Source: an uncultured Flavobacteriaceae bacterium (lineage in GTDB: Bacteria; Bacteroidota; Bacteroidia; Flavobacteriales; Flavobacteriaceae). From it: DNA of 64,000 bases. The stretch spans positions 27,920-91,919 of the forward strand of contig CAKZOO010000117.1 in NCBI GenBank assembly GCA_937136455.1, written 5' to 3'. Under the pieces are notes generated by a model. It did not search any database. It had not been told where the DNA came from and was given only the letters and a program-made list of their open reading frames with translations. Below, one piece after another: positions 54,659 to 64,000 of the stretch. The position numbers and the translations under genes were made by a program. Position 1 is the stretch's first letter; every line of letters begins with the position of its first letter.

Positions 54659-54875
54659 TTAATTAGTGTTGCAATTTTTAGTTAACTCTGGTAAAAATTC
54701 TTCGTATAATTTATTTAGCGCTTCTTTTTTAGATTTATCCAGTTGATTATATGCCTCTACATTTTGATTTTGTAATCCCCTCCACGCAAGACTCTCATAA
54801 AAGGAGTCGTTAAAATTTTCACTTTCATGCAAGAAATAGAAAGGAGAAACCAATTTTGAAGATGGAAGATTTCAT
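54659..54875 (-). pseudogene. Small exported-protein gene, apparently frameshifted
   Basis: An ATG at 54875 opens a 16-codon signal-peptide-like frame (MKSSIFKIGFSFLFLA) that stops at 54825. The adjacent frame, open from 54853 with only a TTG start, continues as HESENFNDSFYESLAWRG ... ending TKNCNTN. A single-base shift would join signal peptide and mature part into one 70-odd-residue exported protein. Either the gene is broken, there is a sequencing slip, or the short TTG frame is real on its own. Its neighbour downstream is exported too, which supports the joined reading. Confidence 0.45.
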
Positions 54876-54984
54876 GATAGAATAATTTTTTTCTATCAAA
54901 TTATGAGCTTTTATTGCTAGTTGTTAGATGATTCGATGAACTGCACTTTTCAGTCTTTAAATGGTTAATTTTATTTCAAATTAA

Positions 54985-55020
54985 TTGAGTTGTAGCATAG
55001 GGTTCAAAGCGTTATCTTTG
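54985..55020 (+). promoter_or_regulatory. Predicted promoter of lysS-lipB
   Basis: A -33 element TTG at 54990-54992 (or 54985-54987) and TATCTTTG at 55013-55020 match the Bacteroidota consensus with about 20-25 bases between. The predicted transcription start near 55027 rules out the TTG start at 54985 and supports the ATG at 55042. Confidence 0.6.
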
Positions 55021-55041
55021 CAGTCAGTTAAAAATAAACCT

Positions 55042-56733
55042 ATGCAACTTTCAGAACAAGAAATCATTCGTAGAGAAAAGTTAGACAAGTTAAAAGCGAT
55101 GGGGATCAATCCTTATCCAGCAGATTTATATCCAGTAACCCTTCGTTCTTCCAGTATGGAAGACGCCTATGAGGAAGGTAAATCAGTGGTGATTTCTGGT
55201 CGTTTGATGCGAAAGAAAATTCAGGGTAAAGCTTCTTTTGCGGAGCTTCAAGATTCTGAAGGTAGAATTCAGGTCTATTTTAACAGAGATGAAATTTGTC
55301 CAGGAGAAGATAAAACTCTTTACAATGAGGTCTTTAAAAAGCTCGTTGACTTAGGGGATATCCTAGGCGTTGAAGGAACTATGTTTACCACTCAGGTGGG
55401 TGAGAAAACCATTTTGGTAAAGAACTTTGAGATTTTGTGTAAGGCACTACGTCCCTTGCCACTTCCAAAGGTCGATGCAGAAGGAAAAGTTCACGATGAG
55501 TTTAACGATGCGGAGCTTCGTTACCGTCAACGCTATGTGGATTTGATCGTAAATCCTCAGGTAAAAGACACCTTTGTGAAGCGTACCAAAATCACCAATA
55601 CCATTCGTAAGTTTTACAACGATATGGGTTATTTAGAAGTAGAGACTCCAATTCTTCAACCAATACCTGGAGGTGCAGCTGCACGTCCGTTTATCACGCA
55701 TCACAATGCACTTAATATGCCACTTTACCTTCGTATTGCAAATGAATTGTATTTAAAGCGTTTGATTGTAGGTGGATTTGAAGGAGTCTATGAGTTTGCT
55801 AAAGACTTTAGAAATGAAGGAATGGATCGCACACACAATCCGGAGTTTACAGTGATGGAACTCTATGTTGCATACAAGGATTACAACTGGATGATGGACA
55901 CAACTGAAAAGTTACTGGAGACTGTAGCGATTGAAGCGACTGGAAGCTCTCAGGTTCAGGTGGGAGAACACCAGATTGAATTTAAGGCTCCTTATCCAAG
56001 AGTGCCAATTCTTTCGGCCATCAAAGAACATACAGGATATGATGTTGCAGGTATGGGAGAAGTGGAACTCAGAGAGGTTGCTAAGAAATTAGATCTCGAT
56101 GTAGATGAAACCATGGGAGTTGGAAAACTCATCGACGAAATATTTGGAGAGCGTTGTGAACATCACTACGTGCAACCAACCTTTATTACGGACTATCCAA
56201 AAGAGATGAGTCCACTGACTAAAGAACACCGTTCTAATCCAGATTTAACAGAGCGATTTGAGCTTATGGTTAATGGAAAGGAACTCGCTAATGCTTACTC
56301 AGAGCTCAACGATCCTATCGATCAACGCGAGCGCTTTGAAGAGCAATTAAAACTTTCTGAAAAGGGAGATGACGAAGCAATGTTTATTGATCAAGACTTT
56401 CTTAGAGCCTTAGAATACGGTATGCCTCCAACTTCTGGTATCGGAATCGGAATCGATCGACTGGTGATGATGATGACTAATAATGCTTCAATCCAAGAAG
56501 TGTTGTTCTTCCCTCAAATGAGACCTGAAAAGAAAGCAGTTGAATTATCAGAAGCTGAAACTTCTGTTTTCAATTTACTTAAAAAGCAATCACCACAAAT
56601 CCTTGCAGAACTTAAAGAGGCAACAGGGATGAGCAATAAGCAGTGGGATAAGTCGGTTAAAGGTCTTACGAAACACAAATTAGCTCAGGTTTATAAAGAA
56701 GGTGATGCTTTAATGATCAGTCTAGTTGACTAA
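55042..56733 (+). CDS. lysS: Lysyl-tRNA synthetase, class II
   Basis: The protein has 563 residues from the ATG at 55042 (MQLSEQEIIRREKLDKLKAM). It has an N-terminal OB-fold anticodon domain (VVISGRLMRKKIQGKASF) and a class II core with KRTKITNTIRKFYND, EFAKDFRNEGMDRTHNPEFT and the motif 3 GIGIGIDRLVMMM. After the usual end of the catalytic domain (PQMRPEKKA) comes an extra C-terminal segment of about 60 residues, helical in look (ILAELKEATGMSNKQWDKS), like a winged helix. Such an extension occurs in other Bacteroidota. lipB starts on the stop codon. Confidence 0.96.
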   Translation: MQLSEQEIIRREKLDKLKAMGINPYPADLYPVTLRSSSMEDAYEEGKSVVISGRLMRKKIQGKASFAELQDSEGRIQVYFNRDEICPGEDKTLYNEVFKKLVDLGDILGVEGTMFTTQVGEKTILVKNFEILCKALRPLPLPKVDAEGKVHDEFNDAELRYRQRYVDLIVNPQVKDTFVKRTKITNTIRKFYNDMGYLEVETPILQPIPGGAAARPFITHHNALNMPLYLRIANELYLKRLIVGGFEGVYEFAKDFRNEGMDRTHNPEFTVMELYVAYKDYNWMMDTTEKLLETVAIEATGSSQVQVGEHQIEFKAPYPRVPILSAIKEHTGYDVAGMGEVELREVAKKLDLDVDETMGVGKLIDEIFGERCEHHYVQPTFITDYPKEMSPLTKEHRSNPDLTERFELMVNGKELANAYSELNDPIDQRERFEEQLKLSEKGDDEAMFIDQDFLRALEYGMPPTSGIGIGIDRLVMMMTNNASIQEVLFFPQMRPEKKAVELSEAETSVFNLLKKQSPQILAELKEATGMSNKQWDKSVKGLTKHKLAQVYKEGDALMISLVD

Positions 56734-57440
56734 TGAGTTTGAATAAGCACATAGAGGTTCAAGACATCGGACTAAAAGATTACAAAGAAGTTTGGGATTA
56801 CCAAGAAGAACTCTTTGCAAAAATAGTCGCTCAAAAAAGAGCGAATCGAGAGCTTGATGAACCTTTGGCTACTTCAAATTATATGCTTTTTGTAGAGCAT
56901 CCTCATGTTTTTACTCTTGGTAAAAGCGGGGATATGTCAAACTTATTAGCTTCTGAAGATGAACTCAAATCCAAAGGAGCAACTTTTTACAAAATCAATA
57001 GAGGAGGGGATATCACTTATCACGGTCCAGGACAAATGGTCGTTTATCCAATCCTAGATTTAGAAAATTTCTTTACCGATATTCACAAATACCTACGAAT
57101 GTTGGAAGAGGCAGTGATTCTGACTTTAGCAGAATACGGCATTTCAGCCGAACGTTCCAAAGGTGAAACAGGAGTGTGGTTAGATGTAGGAACTCCTTTT
57201 GCACGTAAGATTTGTGCCATGGGCGTTCGTGCGAGTCGTTGGGTAACCATGCATGGTTTAGCACTGAATGTAAATGCTAATTTGGGTTATTTTGATTTAA
57301 TGATTCCTTGTGGAATTCGAGATAAGTCGGTAACTTCGATGCAGTTAGAGCTAAAAAGAGAGGTGGATATGCAAGAAGTTAAAGACAAATTTTCAGTTCA
57401 TTTTGCTGCTCTTTTCGAAGCAAAGCTGTCTTCATTGTAA
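56733..57440 (+). CDS. lipB: Octanoyl-[ACP]:protein N-octanoyltransferase
   Basis: A 235-residue transferase that moves octanoate from ACP to lipoyl domains. LipB motifs are present: LFVEHPHVFTLGKSG, RGGDITYHGPGQMVVYP, the catalytic Lys in FARKICAMGVRASRW, and the Cys in MIPCGIRDKSVTSM. The TAATG overlap with lysS makes the pair a translationally coupled operon. Confidence 0.95.
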   Translation: MSLNKHIEVQDIGLKDYKEVWDYQEELFAKIVAQKRANRELDEPLATSNYMLFVEHPHVFTLGKSGDMSNLLASEDELKSKGATFYKINRGGDITYHGPGQMVVYPILDLENFFTDIHKYLRMLEEAVILTLAEYGISAERSKGETGVWLDVGTPFARKICAMGVRASRWVTMHGLALNVNANLGYFDLMIPCGIRDKSVTSMQLELKREVDMQEVKDKFSVHFAALFEAKLSSL

Positions 57441-57482
57441 CAATTTTGTGATCAGCTCGTCTTAACTAAAAAGACCAACCTT

Positions 57483-57641
57483 ATGAGTTTTTGGAGAGTA
57501 TTATTGGCGATTTTATTTCCACCTTTATCTGTTATTGGAAAAGGATGTGGATCTATTTTAATTGTTTTTTTATTGACCCTTTGTGGATGGGTTCCAGGAG
57601 TTATTGCTGCCTTAGTGATTCTCAACAATCCTGATCGTTAA
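57483..57641 (+). CDS. YqaE/Pmp3-family membrane peptide, 52 residues
   Basis: A short gene encoding MSFWRVLLAILFPPLSVIG followed by a second hydrophobic helix (IAALVILNN-type ending). The PPLSV, GCGSILIV and GWVPGVIAALVI pattern is that of the stress-linked YqaE/Pmp3 proteolipids, which change membrane potential or ion leakage. It is monocistronic, and its stop abuts the stop of the convergent lipoprotein gene. Confidence 0.85.
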   Translation: MSFWRVLLAILFPPLSVIGKGCGSILIVFLLTLCGWVPGVIAALVILNNPDR

Positions 57642-60026
57642 TCAAAGACCACTATAGACTATAATTCCATCAGGACCATCCAAACTGATGAGTTCTGCCT
57701 TTCCATCTGCATTTAAATCATCTAATTGAGCAGTGCTAAATCCAAAAACTGGAAATTGATTTAAGAGCTTAAGATTGGAATCAAACAAATATACTTGATG
57801 GGTGTCTTTGTCCGTTGTAGTGATAAAATAATTTTTCTTGAATTCGAGAATTTTCACCTCTGAGTAGGAACCATAGGGCAGGGTGAATAACTGATCTCGA
57901 AACTTTAATTGAGATTCATTTAGACTGACAATACCTTCCTCACTAACATCGATCAAATGATCAGGTCCAATCGCAAGATTTTGAATGACTTCTTTTCCAT
58001 CTTGATCGATATAGTGGAGGTTTCCTTCGGTGTCGGTAAACACAAAATGTCCCTGAAACACATCGAGTTCATTGGAAGAATAATCGTAATAAGTGGGAGT
58101 TTTAATTCGGATGTTTCCTCTTCGGTTTAGTATTTTTAAACCTCCATTAGACAATTTAAAGACTAGAAAATCTTTGTTGTTGAGTCTAAAGTGTTTTGGG
58201 GCCTCTGCTAGAGGGGCCTCTGATTTTGAATAGTTAAATCCATTGACATTCGATCCTTTGTTGTTGAGCATATAAATGCTGGTTCCCTGTGAAAATACCA
58301 TTCGATACTGTCTAGAGTTGTCATAATCAAATACTGCTAAGGGGCCGAGTCCTCCATCTTTAAAATTTTTGATATAACTGCTGACTTCTTTTCCATTTCT
58401 ATCGAGCACCATCAACTGGTTTTCAGTGGTAAAAGCAAATTGAAGTCGCTTGTTTCTAAAGAGATCAACCTGATGAATGTATTGTTGAATAGGACTGTTT
58501 AATTGTTTTTTCCAAAGTAGTTTTCCCTTAGAATCAATCAGGTATAATTGATTGTTTTGGTCTTGAACGATCAGTTCTTTTGAATTGTTGCGGTGGTTGT
58601 CTACAACAAAGGGACCTAATCGAACAGGAGCTTCTAGCTTTACGCTAAAAAGCGGAGCGATTTGATTTGTCTGAGATATCGTGTCCAATCCCCTTAAACT
58701 CAAATGAGAGTGAAAGAAATCCTTATTAGCAACCCACTGATAGGAAAAGACTTCTTCGGGTTCATCCTTTAATTCTTGAATACTATTGGAGAGTTTTCCA
58801 ATATAGTTAATGGTAGCTTCCTTGGCAATGTCTTTTTCGATGGTTTTAAAGCTAGCACTCTTGTCAAAGGTCGATTTTGTGTTGTAGGAACTGATGACGG
58901 TTTTTAAAGCTTCTTGGGTTTTGGAGGTCAGGAGCACATCGTCAATCAAACTAGCAAATACATCTTCACTTGTAGTTATCATCGGACTAAAATGATCTTT
59001 GAATTTTTCAGAGTTTAATGCTGCGATGGAGACTCCTTGGTATTCAATAGGATCTTTGGTTAACTGCTCAAATAATTGATCTGCATTAACGGCTCTAAAT
59101 AAATGAACAAATTGATTGTTAAATTGAATTTTAGCAAACTCATTCACATAGCTGAAAAGCGAATCTGTTTTGTGTTTTTTACCCTGGTATTTGTCTCTGT
59201 TATGATCGTATTGTTCAAAGTTTGAGATGCCAAACGACCAAAGACCATCAGTGGTATAAGGAGCATATCGACTTGAGATCATTCGAACGGGCTTTTGATT
59301 TTGAAACAAATACAAAAAGTGTTCAATGGAGTCATTTAGAGTAGTTAAACCGTGGGCCCTGGTGTGGTTGATTTCTGATGTGGTTTCGAGTGCAATCCAA
59401 CTGCCTAAATTTTTGGGTTGGAAGGAACCTATTGTTAATTTTTTATTCAACCATGAATCTCCATTAGCTCGAATAAATAGATTGTTTTGAGAAGATTTTT
59501 GATACAGTTGTTTTAATTCAGATGCCGCTGTAGTTCGATTGTAATTTCTAATACTGTTTTCAATTAGGAGCTGAGAAGAACTCAGAAAATGATGGTATTG
59601 ATTGGACCAGCTGTAGAGGGTTGCATTTTCAAAAGATCTACTGTGTGTTTTTTCACCCTCATAGTCAAATTCAGCAATGGAGTCTGATCGGATGGGTAGG
59701 GGCTCTTTGTATTCTTTAACAAGAATAAAATCTAATTTATCTCTTTCGAGTTGAACAAAAGACAGTAAGCCTTCGTTTTCAGGATTATATCCATTTAAGA
59801 CTTTGAGTTGTTCTTGAACATTCTCAAATTCTTCAAAGCTCAATAAGCGATTTAAATGATAGTTTAGATCTGAGGTTTCTGACTTTTTTGGAAGCCTTAA
59901 CAAGATTTGAGTTTGATCGGGAATGTGATTGATGAGTTCATCTGATGAGTTGAGATTGTTACAACTATTCAGAGAAAGTAATAATCCTAGGAAGGATATT
60001 GTTATATAGTAATTGAGTTGCTTCAA
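57642..60026 (-). CDS. Large hypothetical lipoprotein, likely with beta-propeller C-terminal part
   Basis: I do not recognise a named family with certainty. The 794 residues begin with a lipoprotein signal (LLLSLNSC, Cys at about 22). The first ~450 residues are mixed. The second half has repeated short strands with D-x-x-G-K-x-x-W-like turns ([55 protein letters not shown]), as in PQQ/WD-type propellers. It is co-translated with rnhB (ATGA overlap), an arrangement I recall in other flavobacteria. The role is unknown. Confidence 0.75.
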   Translation of the reverse strand: MKQLNYYITISFLGLLLSLNSCNNLNSSDELINHIPDQTQILLRLPKKSETSDLNYHLNRLLSFEEFENVQEQLKVLNGYNPENEGLLSFVQLERDKLDFILVKEYKEPLPIRSDSIAEFDYEGEKTHSRSFENATLYSWSNQYHHFLSSSQLLIENSIRNYNRTTAASELKQLYQKSSQNNLFIRANGDSWLNKKLTIGSFQPKNLGSWIALETTSEINHTRAHGLTTLNDSIEHFLYLFQNQKPVRMISSRYAPYTTDGLWSFGISNFEQYDHNRDKYQGKKHKTDSLFSYVNEFAKIQFNNQFVHLFRAVNADQLFEQLTKDPIEYQGVSIAALNSEKFKDHFSPMITTSEDVFASLIDDVLLTSKTQEALKTVISSYNTKSTFDKSASFKTIEKDIAKEATINYIGKLSNSIQELKDEPEEVFSYQWVANKDFFHSHLSLRGLDTISQTNQIAPLFSVKLEAPVRLGPFVVDNHRNNSKELIVQDQNNQLYLIDSKGKLLWKKQLNSPIQQYIHQVDLFRNKRLQFAFTTENQLMVLDRNGKEVSSYIKNFKDGGLGPLAVFDYDNSRQYRMVFSQGTSIYMLNNKGSNVNGFNYSKSEAPLAEAPKHFRLNNKDFLVFKLSNGGLKILNRRGNIRIKTPTYYDYSSNELDVFQGHFVFTDTEGNLHYIDQDGKEVIQNLAIGPDHLIDVSEEGIVSLNESQLKFRDQLFTLPYGSYSEVKILEFKKNYFITTTDKDTHQVYLFDSNLKLLNQFPVFGFSTAQLDDLNADGKAELISLDGPDGIIVYSGL

Positions 60027-60619
60027 AATTCCAAGCTAGTTTGAGTTGGTAACTGTTTAAATGAGGTTCTGTGATAGGGACTGAGTCCGTATTTTTTGAT
60101 AGCCTCTCGGTGTTCTTTGGTTGGATACCCTTTGTTCTGTCTCCAATTATACATCGGATACAGCATATCTAGTTCTTCCATATAGTGGTCTCGAGCAGTT
60201 TTCGCAAGGACAGAAGCGGCAGCAATACTTAAGTATTTTCCATCTCCTTTGACGATACACTGATAAGGGAGCTCTTTATAGGGTTTGAATTTAGTACCAT
60301 CCACAATAATCATTTCTGGATCCACTTTCATAGCATCCAAAGAACGGTGCATTCCTAAGATGGAGGCATTTAAGATATTGATTTGATCGATTTCCTGATG
60401 TGATATATGACAGATTCCATAGGAGATTGCTTGATCTTTGATCAGCGGCATTAATAACATTCTTTTTCTTTCGCTGAGTTGTTTGGAATCGTTTAAGAGT
60501 TCATTGTAAAAATCAAAGGGAAGGATGACTGCTGCCGCAGTCACAGGACCCGCTAGGCATCCCCTTCCAGCTTCGTCAGTACCGGCAACTAGGATAGTCT
60601 TGCTGAATTGTTCTAGCAT
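60023..60619 (-). CDS. rnhB: Ribonuclease HII
   Basis: A 198-residue enzyme that removes ribonucleotides and RNA primers from RNA:DNA hybrids. The family motif [16 protein letters not shown] supplies the Asp-Glu pair. [11 protein letters not shown] and [13 protein letters not shown] hold further active-site Asp and helix residues. The length is standard. It precedes and overlaps the lipoprotein gene. Confidence 0.96.
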   Translation of the reverse strand: MLEQFSKTILVAGTDEAGRGCLAGPVTAAAVILPFDFYNELLNDSKQLSERKRMLLMPLIKDQAISYGICHISHQEIDQINILNASILGMHRSLDAMKVDPEMIIVDGTKFKPYKELPYQCIVKGDGKYLSIAAASVLAKTARDHYMEELDMLYPMYNWRQNKGYPTKEHREAIKKYGLSPYHRTSFKQLPTQTSLEF

Positions 60620-60692
60620 AGGATCTTCACTCTGTTGGATTTTAACTGTAAATTTAGATAAATTTTTAAAGTTTAGGTTCTAATCAAATAAT

Positions 60693-60700
60693 TACCTTTG
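60693..60700 (+). promoter_or_regulatory. Predicted -7 element (TACCTTTG) of the putative porin gene
   Basis: A TAnnTTTG match 16 bases upstream of the porin ATG. A TTTAG at about 60672 is a possible -33 element. Confidence 0.45.
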
Positions 60701-60716
60701 CCTTGAACAAACAATT

Positions 60717-62735
60717 ATGAAATTACACTTCTGTCTTTTATTCGTACTTCTGTCTCAGTTTTCATTGGCACAGGTGCCTAAAAAAGGGAACAATTCCTCC
60801 AGACAATTCGATGAATCGATGCGAAGAGAGGTTCAATCAGTTCTCTCTGATAAGGGAGTGAAGATCGATACGATAGTAAAACGCGATACGATTCGATTAG
60901 GAAATAAAGATTTTAAGATTATTTCTCATAAAAGGGATACTATTGCATTAGATAGTTCACTTTCCATTTCTAAATACTACAAGTTTAATTTTCTCAGAAA
61001 AGATGATTTAGAGCTGATGCCTTTTGCTAATATGGGACAGGGTTACGCATCTTTAACTGGTGATTACAAAGAGAACAATCAAACCTATTTGCCTTTTATA
61101 GGAGGGAAAGCAAAGAGTTATCACTATATGGATACGGAGGATGTCAACTATTACAATGTTCCGATTCCAACTACCGAGGCTACCTTTATCACTTCGGTCG
61201 ACAATGGGCAATTCTTAGATATCTACATAACCTTTAATATGTCTAAGCAGTTTAATGTTTCATTAGAGAACACTGGATTTAGATCTGTTGGAAAATACAG
61301 TAGTGAGGACGCTCGTTTTGCAAATTTTAGAACGAGTTTTAATTATACCTCTAAAAACTCTAAATATGCCCTACGTGGACATTTTGTAGGACTCAACTCA
61401 GAGAATGAAGAGCACGGAGGCTTAACAAGACAAGTAGATCAGTTTGAATCGGGTGATTCTCGTTATTTGGATCGCAAAATTGTGGATCTTCGACTTTACG
61501 GTGCGAGTTCAAGTTTTAAAGGGAAGCGTTATTATATGGATCATCTATATGAACTCACAAGAGTGAATAAGGATACGACCCAAAAGCGAAAGAGCGATTT
61601 AAAGCTTGGTCATATGATGAGTTTTGAAACGCGTTCGGTTGGCTATTCTCAAAATGGGGCTTCTGAATTATTTGGAGATTTTGAGAATTCGATGATAGAT
61701 GATAAAGCTATTTTAGAGCTGGGCAAGCAACAAGTTTCAGCGGAATTTACCAATCCTATACTAGGAGAGCTTACGGCCTCTCTTGAGAGTGACCACTACA
61801 GCTATCGATTTAATTCGACTTCTGTTCCGGATAGTTTGGGTCTTAATCGAATGGAAGATACCGAACTCATCTTAGGAGGTCGTTATTTAAAGAAACTTGG
61901 AGCCTTTAGTTTAAAAGGTGATTTGCAATACACCTTAGTAGGGAAGCTATCAGACTATTTATTAAATGCGACCCTTAGTGGAACGATCAAAGATCAGCAT
62001 CAATTCGATTTGAATCTACAGCTCAAATCGAGAATGCCAGACTTTAATTATCTGTTTTATCAGAGTGACTATACTAATTATAGATGGGATCATCGTGAGG
62101 ATTTTAGTTTTGAGAAAACCTCAGCACTTAGTTTTGTGATGAAGTCTTCTTTATTGGGGAACTTAGAGGCCTCATTCAATATAATAGATCACTTTACCTA
62201 TTTAACGAGTGATCCTGGATTGGTGCTTCATACAGTAGATAGTTCATCACCTACAATAAGGCCTGTTCAATCGACCTCAACAGTAGGACATTTAAAACTC
62301 AAATACAATAAGGAGATCAAATTTGGAAAATGGGCCTTTGATCACACCTCTTTGATTCAAAAGGTAGAACAGAAAGAAGATGCTTTAATGCTGCCTCATT
62401 ATTTAACTAGAAATACTCTTTATTTCTCATCGGATGTATTTGATCATGCTATGTTTTTGCAAACAGGAATCTCCTTTAAGTATTTTACTTCGTACAGAGC
62501 GAATGGTTATCTTCCATTAATGGGTGAATTTTATACCAGATCTCAGGGTGAAAATCTAGGGGCTTATCCCTTAATTGATCTTTTTGTCAATGCAAGAATT
62601 CGTCAAACGCGTATCTTTTTTAAAGCAGAACACATCAATGCTCCCCTTTCTGGGTACAATTATTATATCGCACCGAGCTATCCTTATCGTGATTTTGTAG
62701 TGAGATTCGGTTTAGTTTGGAATTTTTTCAATTAA
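60717..62735 (+). CDS. Putative porin (outer-membrane beta-barrel)
   Basis: A 672-residue exported protein with a signal peptide ending SLAQVPKKG. It is rich in alternating aromatic/polar strands and ends with PYRDFVVRFGLVWNFFN, a C-terminal outer-membrane signature with a final aromatic. It resembles the Bacteroidota 'putative porin' family. Its N-terminal stretch (about residues 20-80) is polar and basic, before the barrel starts near YYKFNFLRKDDLELMPF. The cargo is unknown. It is monocistronic, just ahead of the rRNA operon. Confidence 0.85.
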   Translation: MKLHFCLLFVLLSQFSLAQVPKKGNNSSRQFDESMRREVQSVLSDKGVKIDTIVKRDTIRLGNKDFKIISHKRDTIALDSSLSISKYYKFNFLRKDDLELMPFANMGQGYASLTGDYKENNQTYLPFIGGKAKSYHYMDTEDVNYYNVPIPTTEATFITSVDNGQFLDIYITFNMSKQFNVSLENTGFRSVGKYSSEDARFANFRTSFNYTSKNSKYALRGHFVGLNSENEEHGGLTRQVDQFESGDSRYLDRKIVDLRLYGASSSFKGKRYYMDHLYELTRVNKDTTQKRKSDLKLGHMMSFETRSVGYSQNGASELFGDFENSMIDDKAILELGKQQVSAEFTNPILGELTASLESDHYSYRFNSTSVPDSLGLNRMEDTELILGGRYLKKLGAFSLKGDLQYTLVGKLSDYLLNATLSGTIKDQHQFDLNLQLKSRMPDFNYLFYQSDYTNYRWDHREDFSFEKTSALSFVMKSSLLGNLEASFNIIDHFTYLTSDPGLVLHTVDSSSPTIRPVQSTSTVGHLKLKYNKEIKFGKWAFDHTSLIQKVEQKEDALMLPHYLTRNTLYFSSDVFDHAMFLQTGISFKYFTSYRANGYLPLMGEFYTRSQGENLGAYPLIDLFVNARIRQTRIFFKAEHINAPLSGYNYYIAPSYPYRDFVVRFGLVWNFFN

Positions 62736-62753
62736 TTTTTTCCTTGTAAAATG

Positions 62754-62767
62754 CAGCTTTTCAGCTG
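62754..62767 (+). terminator. Weak terminator candidate after the porin gene
   Basis: A 5-bp stem CAGCT/AGCTG around a TTTC loop, followed by TTTAGTTTTT. It would shield the rRNA promoter from read-through. The short stem makes it uncertain. Confidence 0.4.
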
Positions 62768-62812
62768 TTTAGTTTTTAGTCAAAAAAAAAGATGAAAATT
62801 TTTTGAAAAAGG

Positions 62813-62845
62813 TTTGGTGAGAACGAAAAAACAGTTCTATATTTG
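62813..62845 (+). promoter_or_regulatory. rRNA operon promoter
   Basis: TTTG at 62813-62816 and TATATTTG at 62838-62845 are 21 bases apart, an exact Bacteroidota -33/-7 pair. The A-rich stretch just upstream (62780-62810) may act as an UP-type element. The 16S gene begins about 180 bases downstream. Confidence 0.75.
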
Positions 62846-63024
62846 CACCCGCTTTGCAACACAAGTAGCGAAGTAAAGAGTAAAAAAAAAGTTCATTAAC
62901 ATATTGAAAAGACAGCGTACCAAATGGAAACATTTGGGAAAGATTTTAAATCAAATCGAGATTGATTAATCCTTTGAGTGAAGGTTTAACTTTTTATTAA
63001 AGTTCGTAAATAATATTTAAGAAT

Positions 63025-64000
<976 letters not shown>

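Overview
The window is a stretch of a marine-type Flavobacteriaceae (Bacteroidota) chromosome. The evidence is the low GC content, a Bacteroidota-type 16S rRNA start at the right edge, SusC/SusD outer-membrane proteins, the N-acyl-ornithine (argF'-type) arginine operon, the mevalonate pathway, and promoters of the Bacteroidota form TTG/TTTG followed about 20 bases later by TAnnTTTG. Gene starts generally lack Shine-Dalgarno sequences, so several starts were chosen from the promoter position, signal-peptide layout or gene overlap. I saw no insertion sequence, prophage or CRISPR array. Most of the window is ordinary core genome with one sugar locus.

Layout. 1-3010: a very long VCBS/FG-GAP + ASPIC/UnbV lipoprotein, cut by the window edge. 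3198-12738: an alpha-glucan/maltose locus in two divergent arms, SusC-SusD to the left and pgmB-GH65-GH13 to the right, around a 670-base regulatory region. The logic is import of malto-oligosaccharides by SusCD, hydrolysis by GH13 lipoproteins, then phosphorolysis of maltose and conversion of beta-glucose 1-phosphate to glucose 6-phosphate. No LacI-type regulator or inner-membrane sugar transporter is visible here. 12741-14908: a glycerophosphodiesterase, a HI0933-type flavoprotein, and a CDGSH iron-sulfur protein coupled to an RluB-like protein whose catalytic Asp reads as Asn. 15726-18664: mvaD, a mevalonate-kinase-like GHMP kinase and a UbiA prenyltransferase in one operon. 18763: TspO. 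19228-28018: a complete nine-gene arginine operon (GNAT, argG, argC, proC, argD, argF', argB, argE-like, argH). It is preceded by a promoter and an 18-codon open reading frame that ends in Arg-Phe-Pro-Arg-Arg-Arg-Arg-Pro, a strong candidate for an arginine-sensing leader peptide.

28289-31238: a TonB receptor (ZnuD-like in feel) with a partner lipoprotein. 31319-41254: a SusA-like GH13, a GMC oxidoreductase with its small subunit, an alanine/sodium symporter, era and der, a lone GH32 lipoprotein, and MerR with an M23 peptidase. 42341-49105: an alaS-led run of six closely spaced genes ending in hemL. 49176-54875: a Met/His-rich Spy-like protein, a large zinc metalloprotease, a DASS transporter, DUF805, and a small exported pair of which one looks frameshifted. 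55042-62735: lysS-lipB, a YqaE-type peptide, rnhB with a large lipoprotein, and a putative porin. 62813-64000: the rRNA promoter and the first ~975 bases of 16S rRNA.

The observations most worth a second look are the arginine-rich leader, the Asp-to-Asn change in the RluB-like protein, the UbiA enzyme embedded in the mevalonate operon, and the missing transporter/regulator and candidate operator of the maltose locus.
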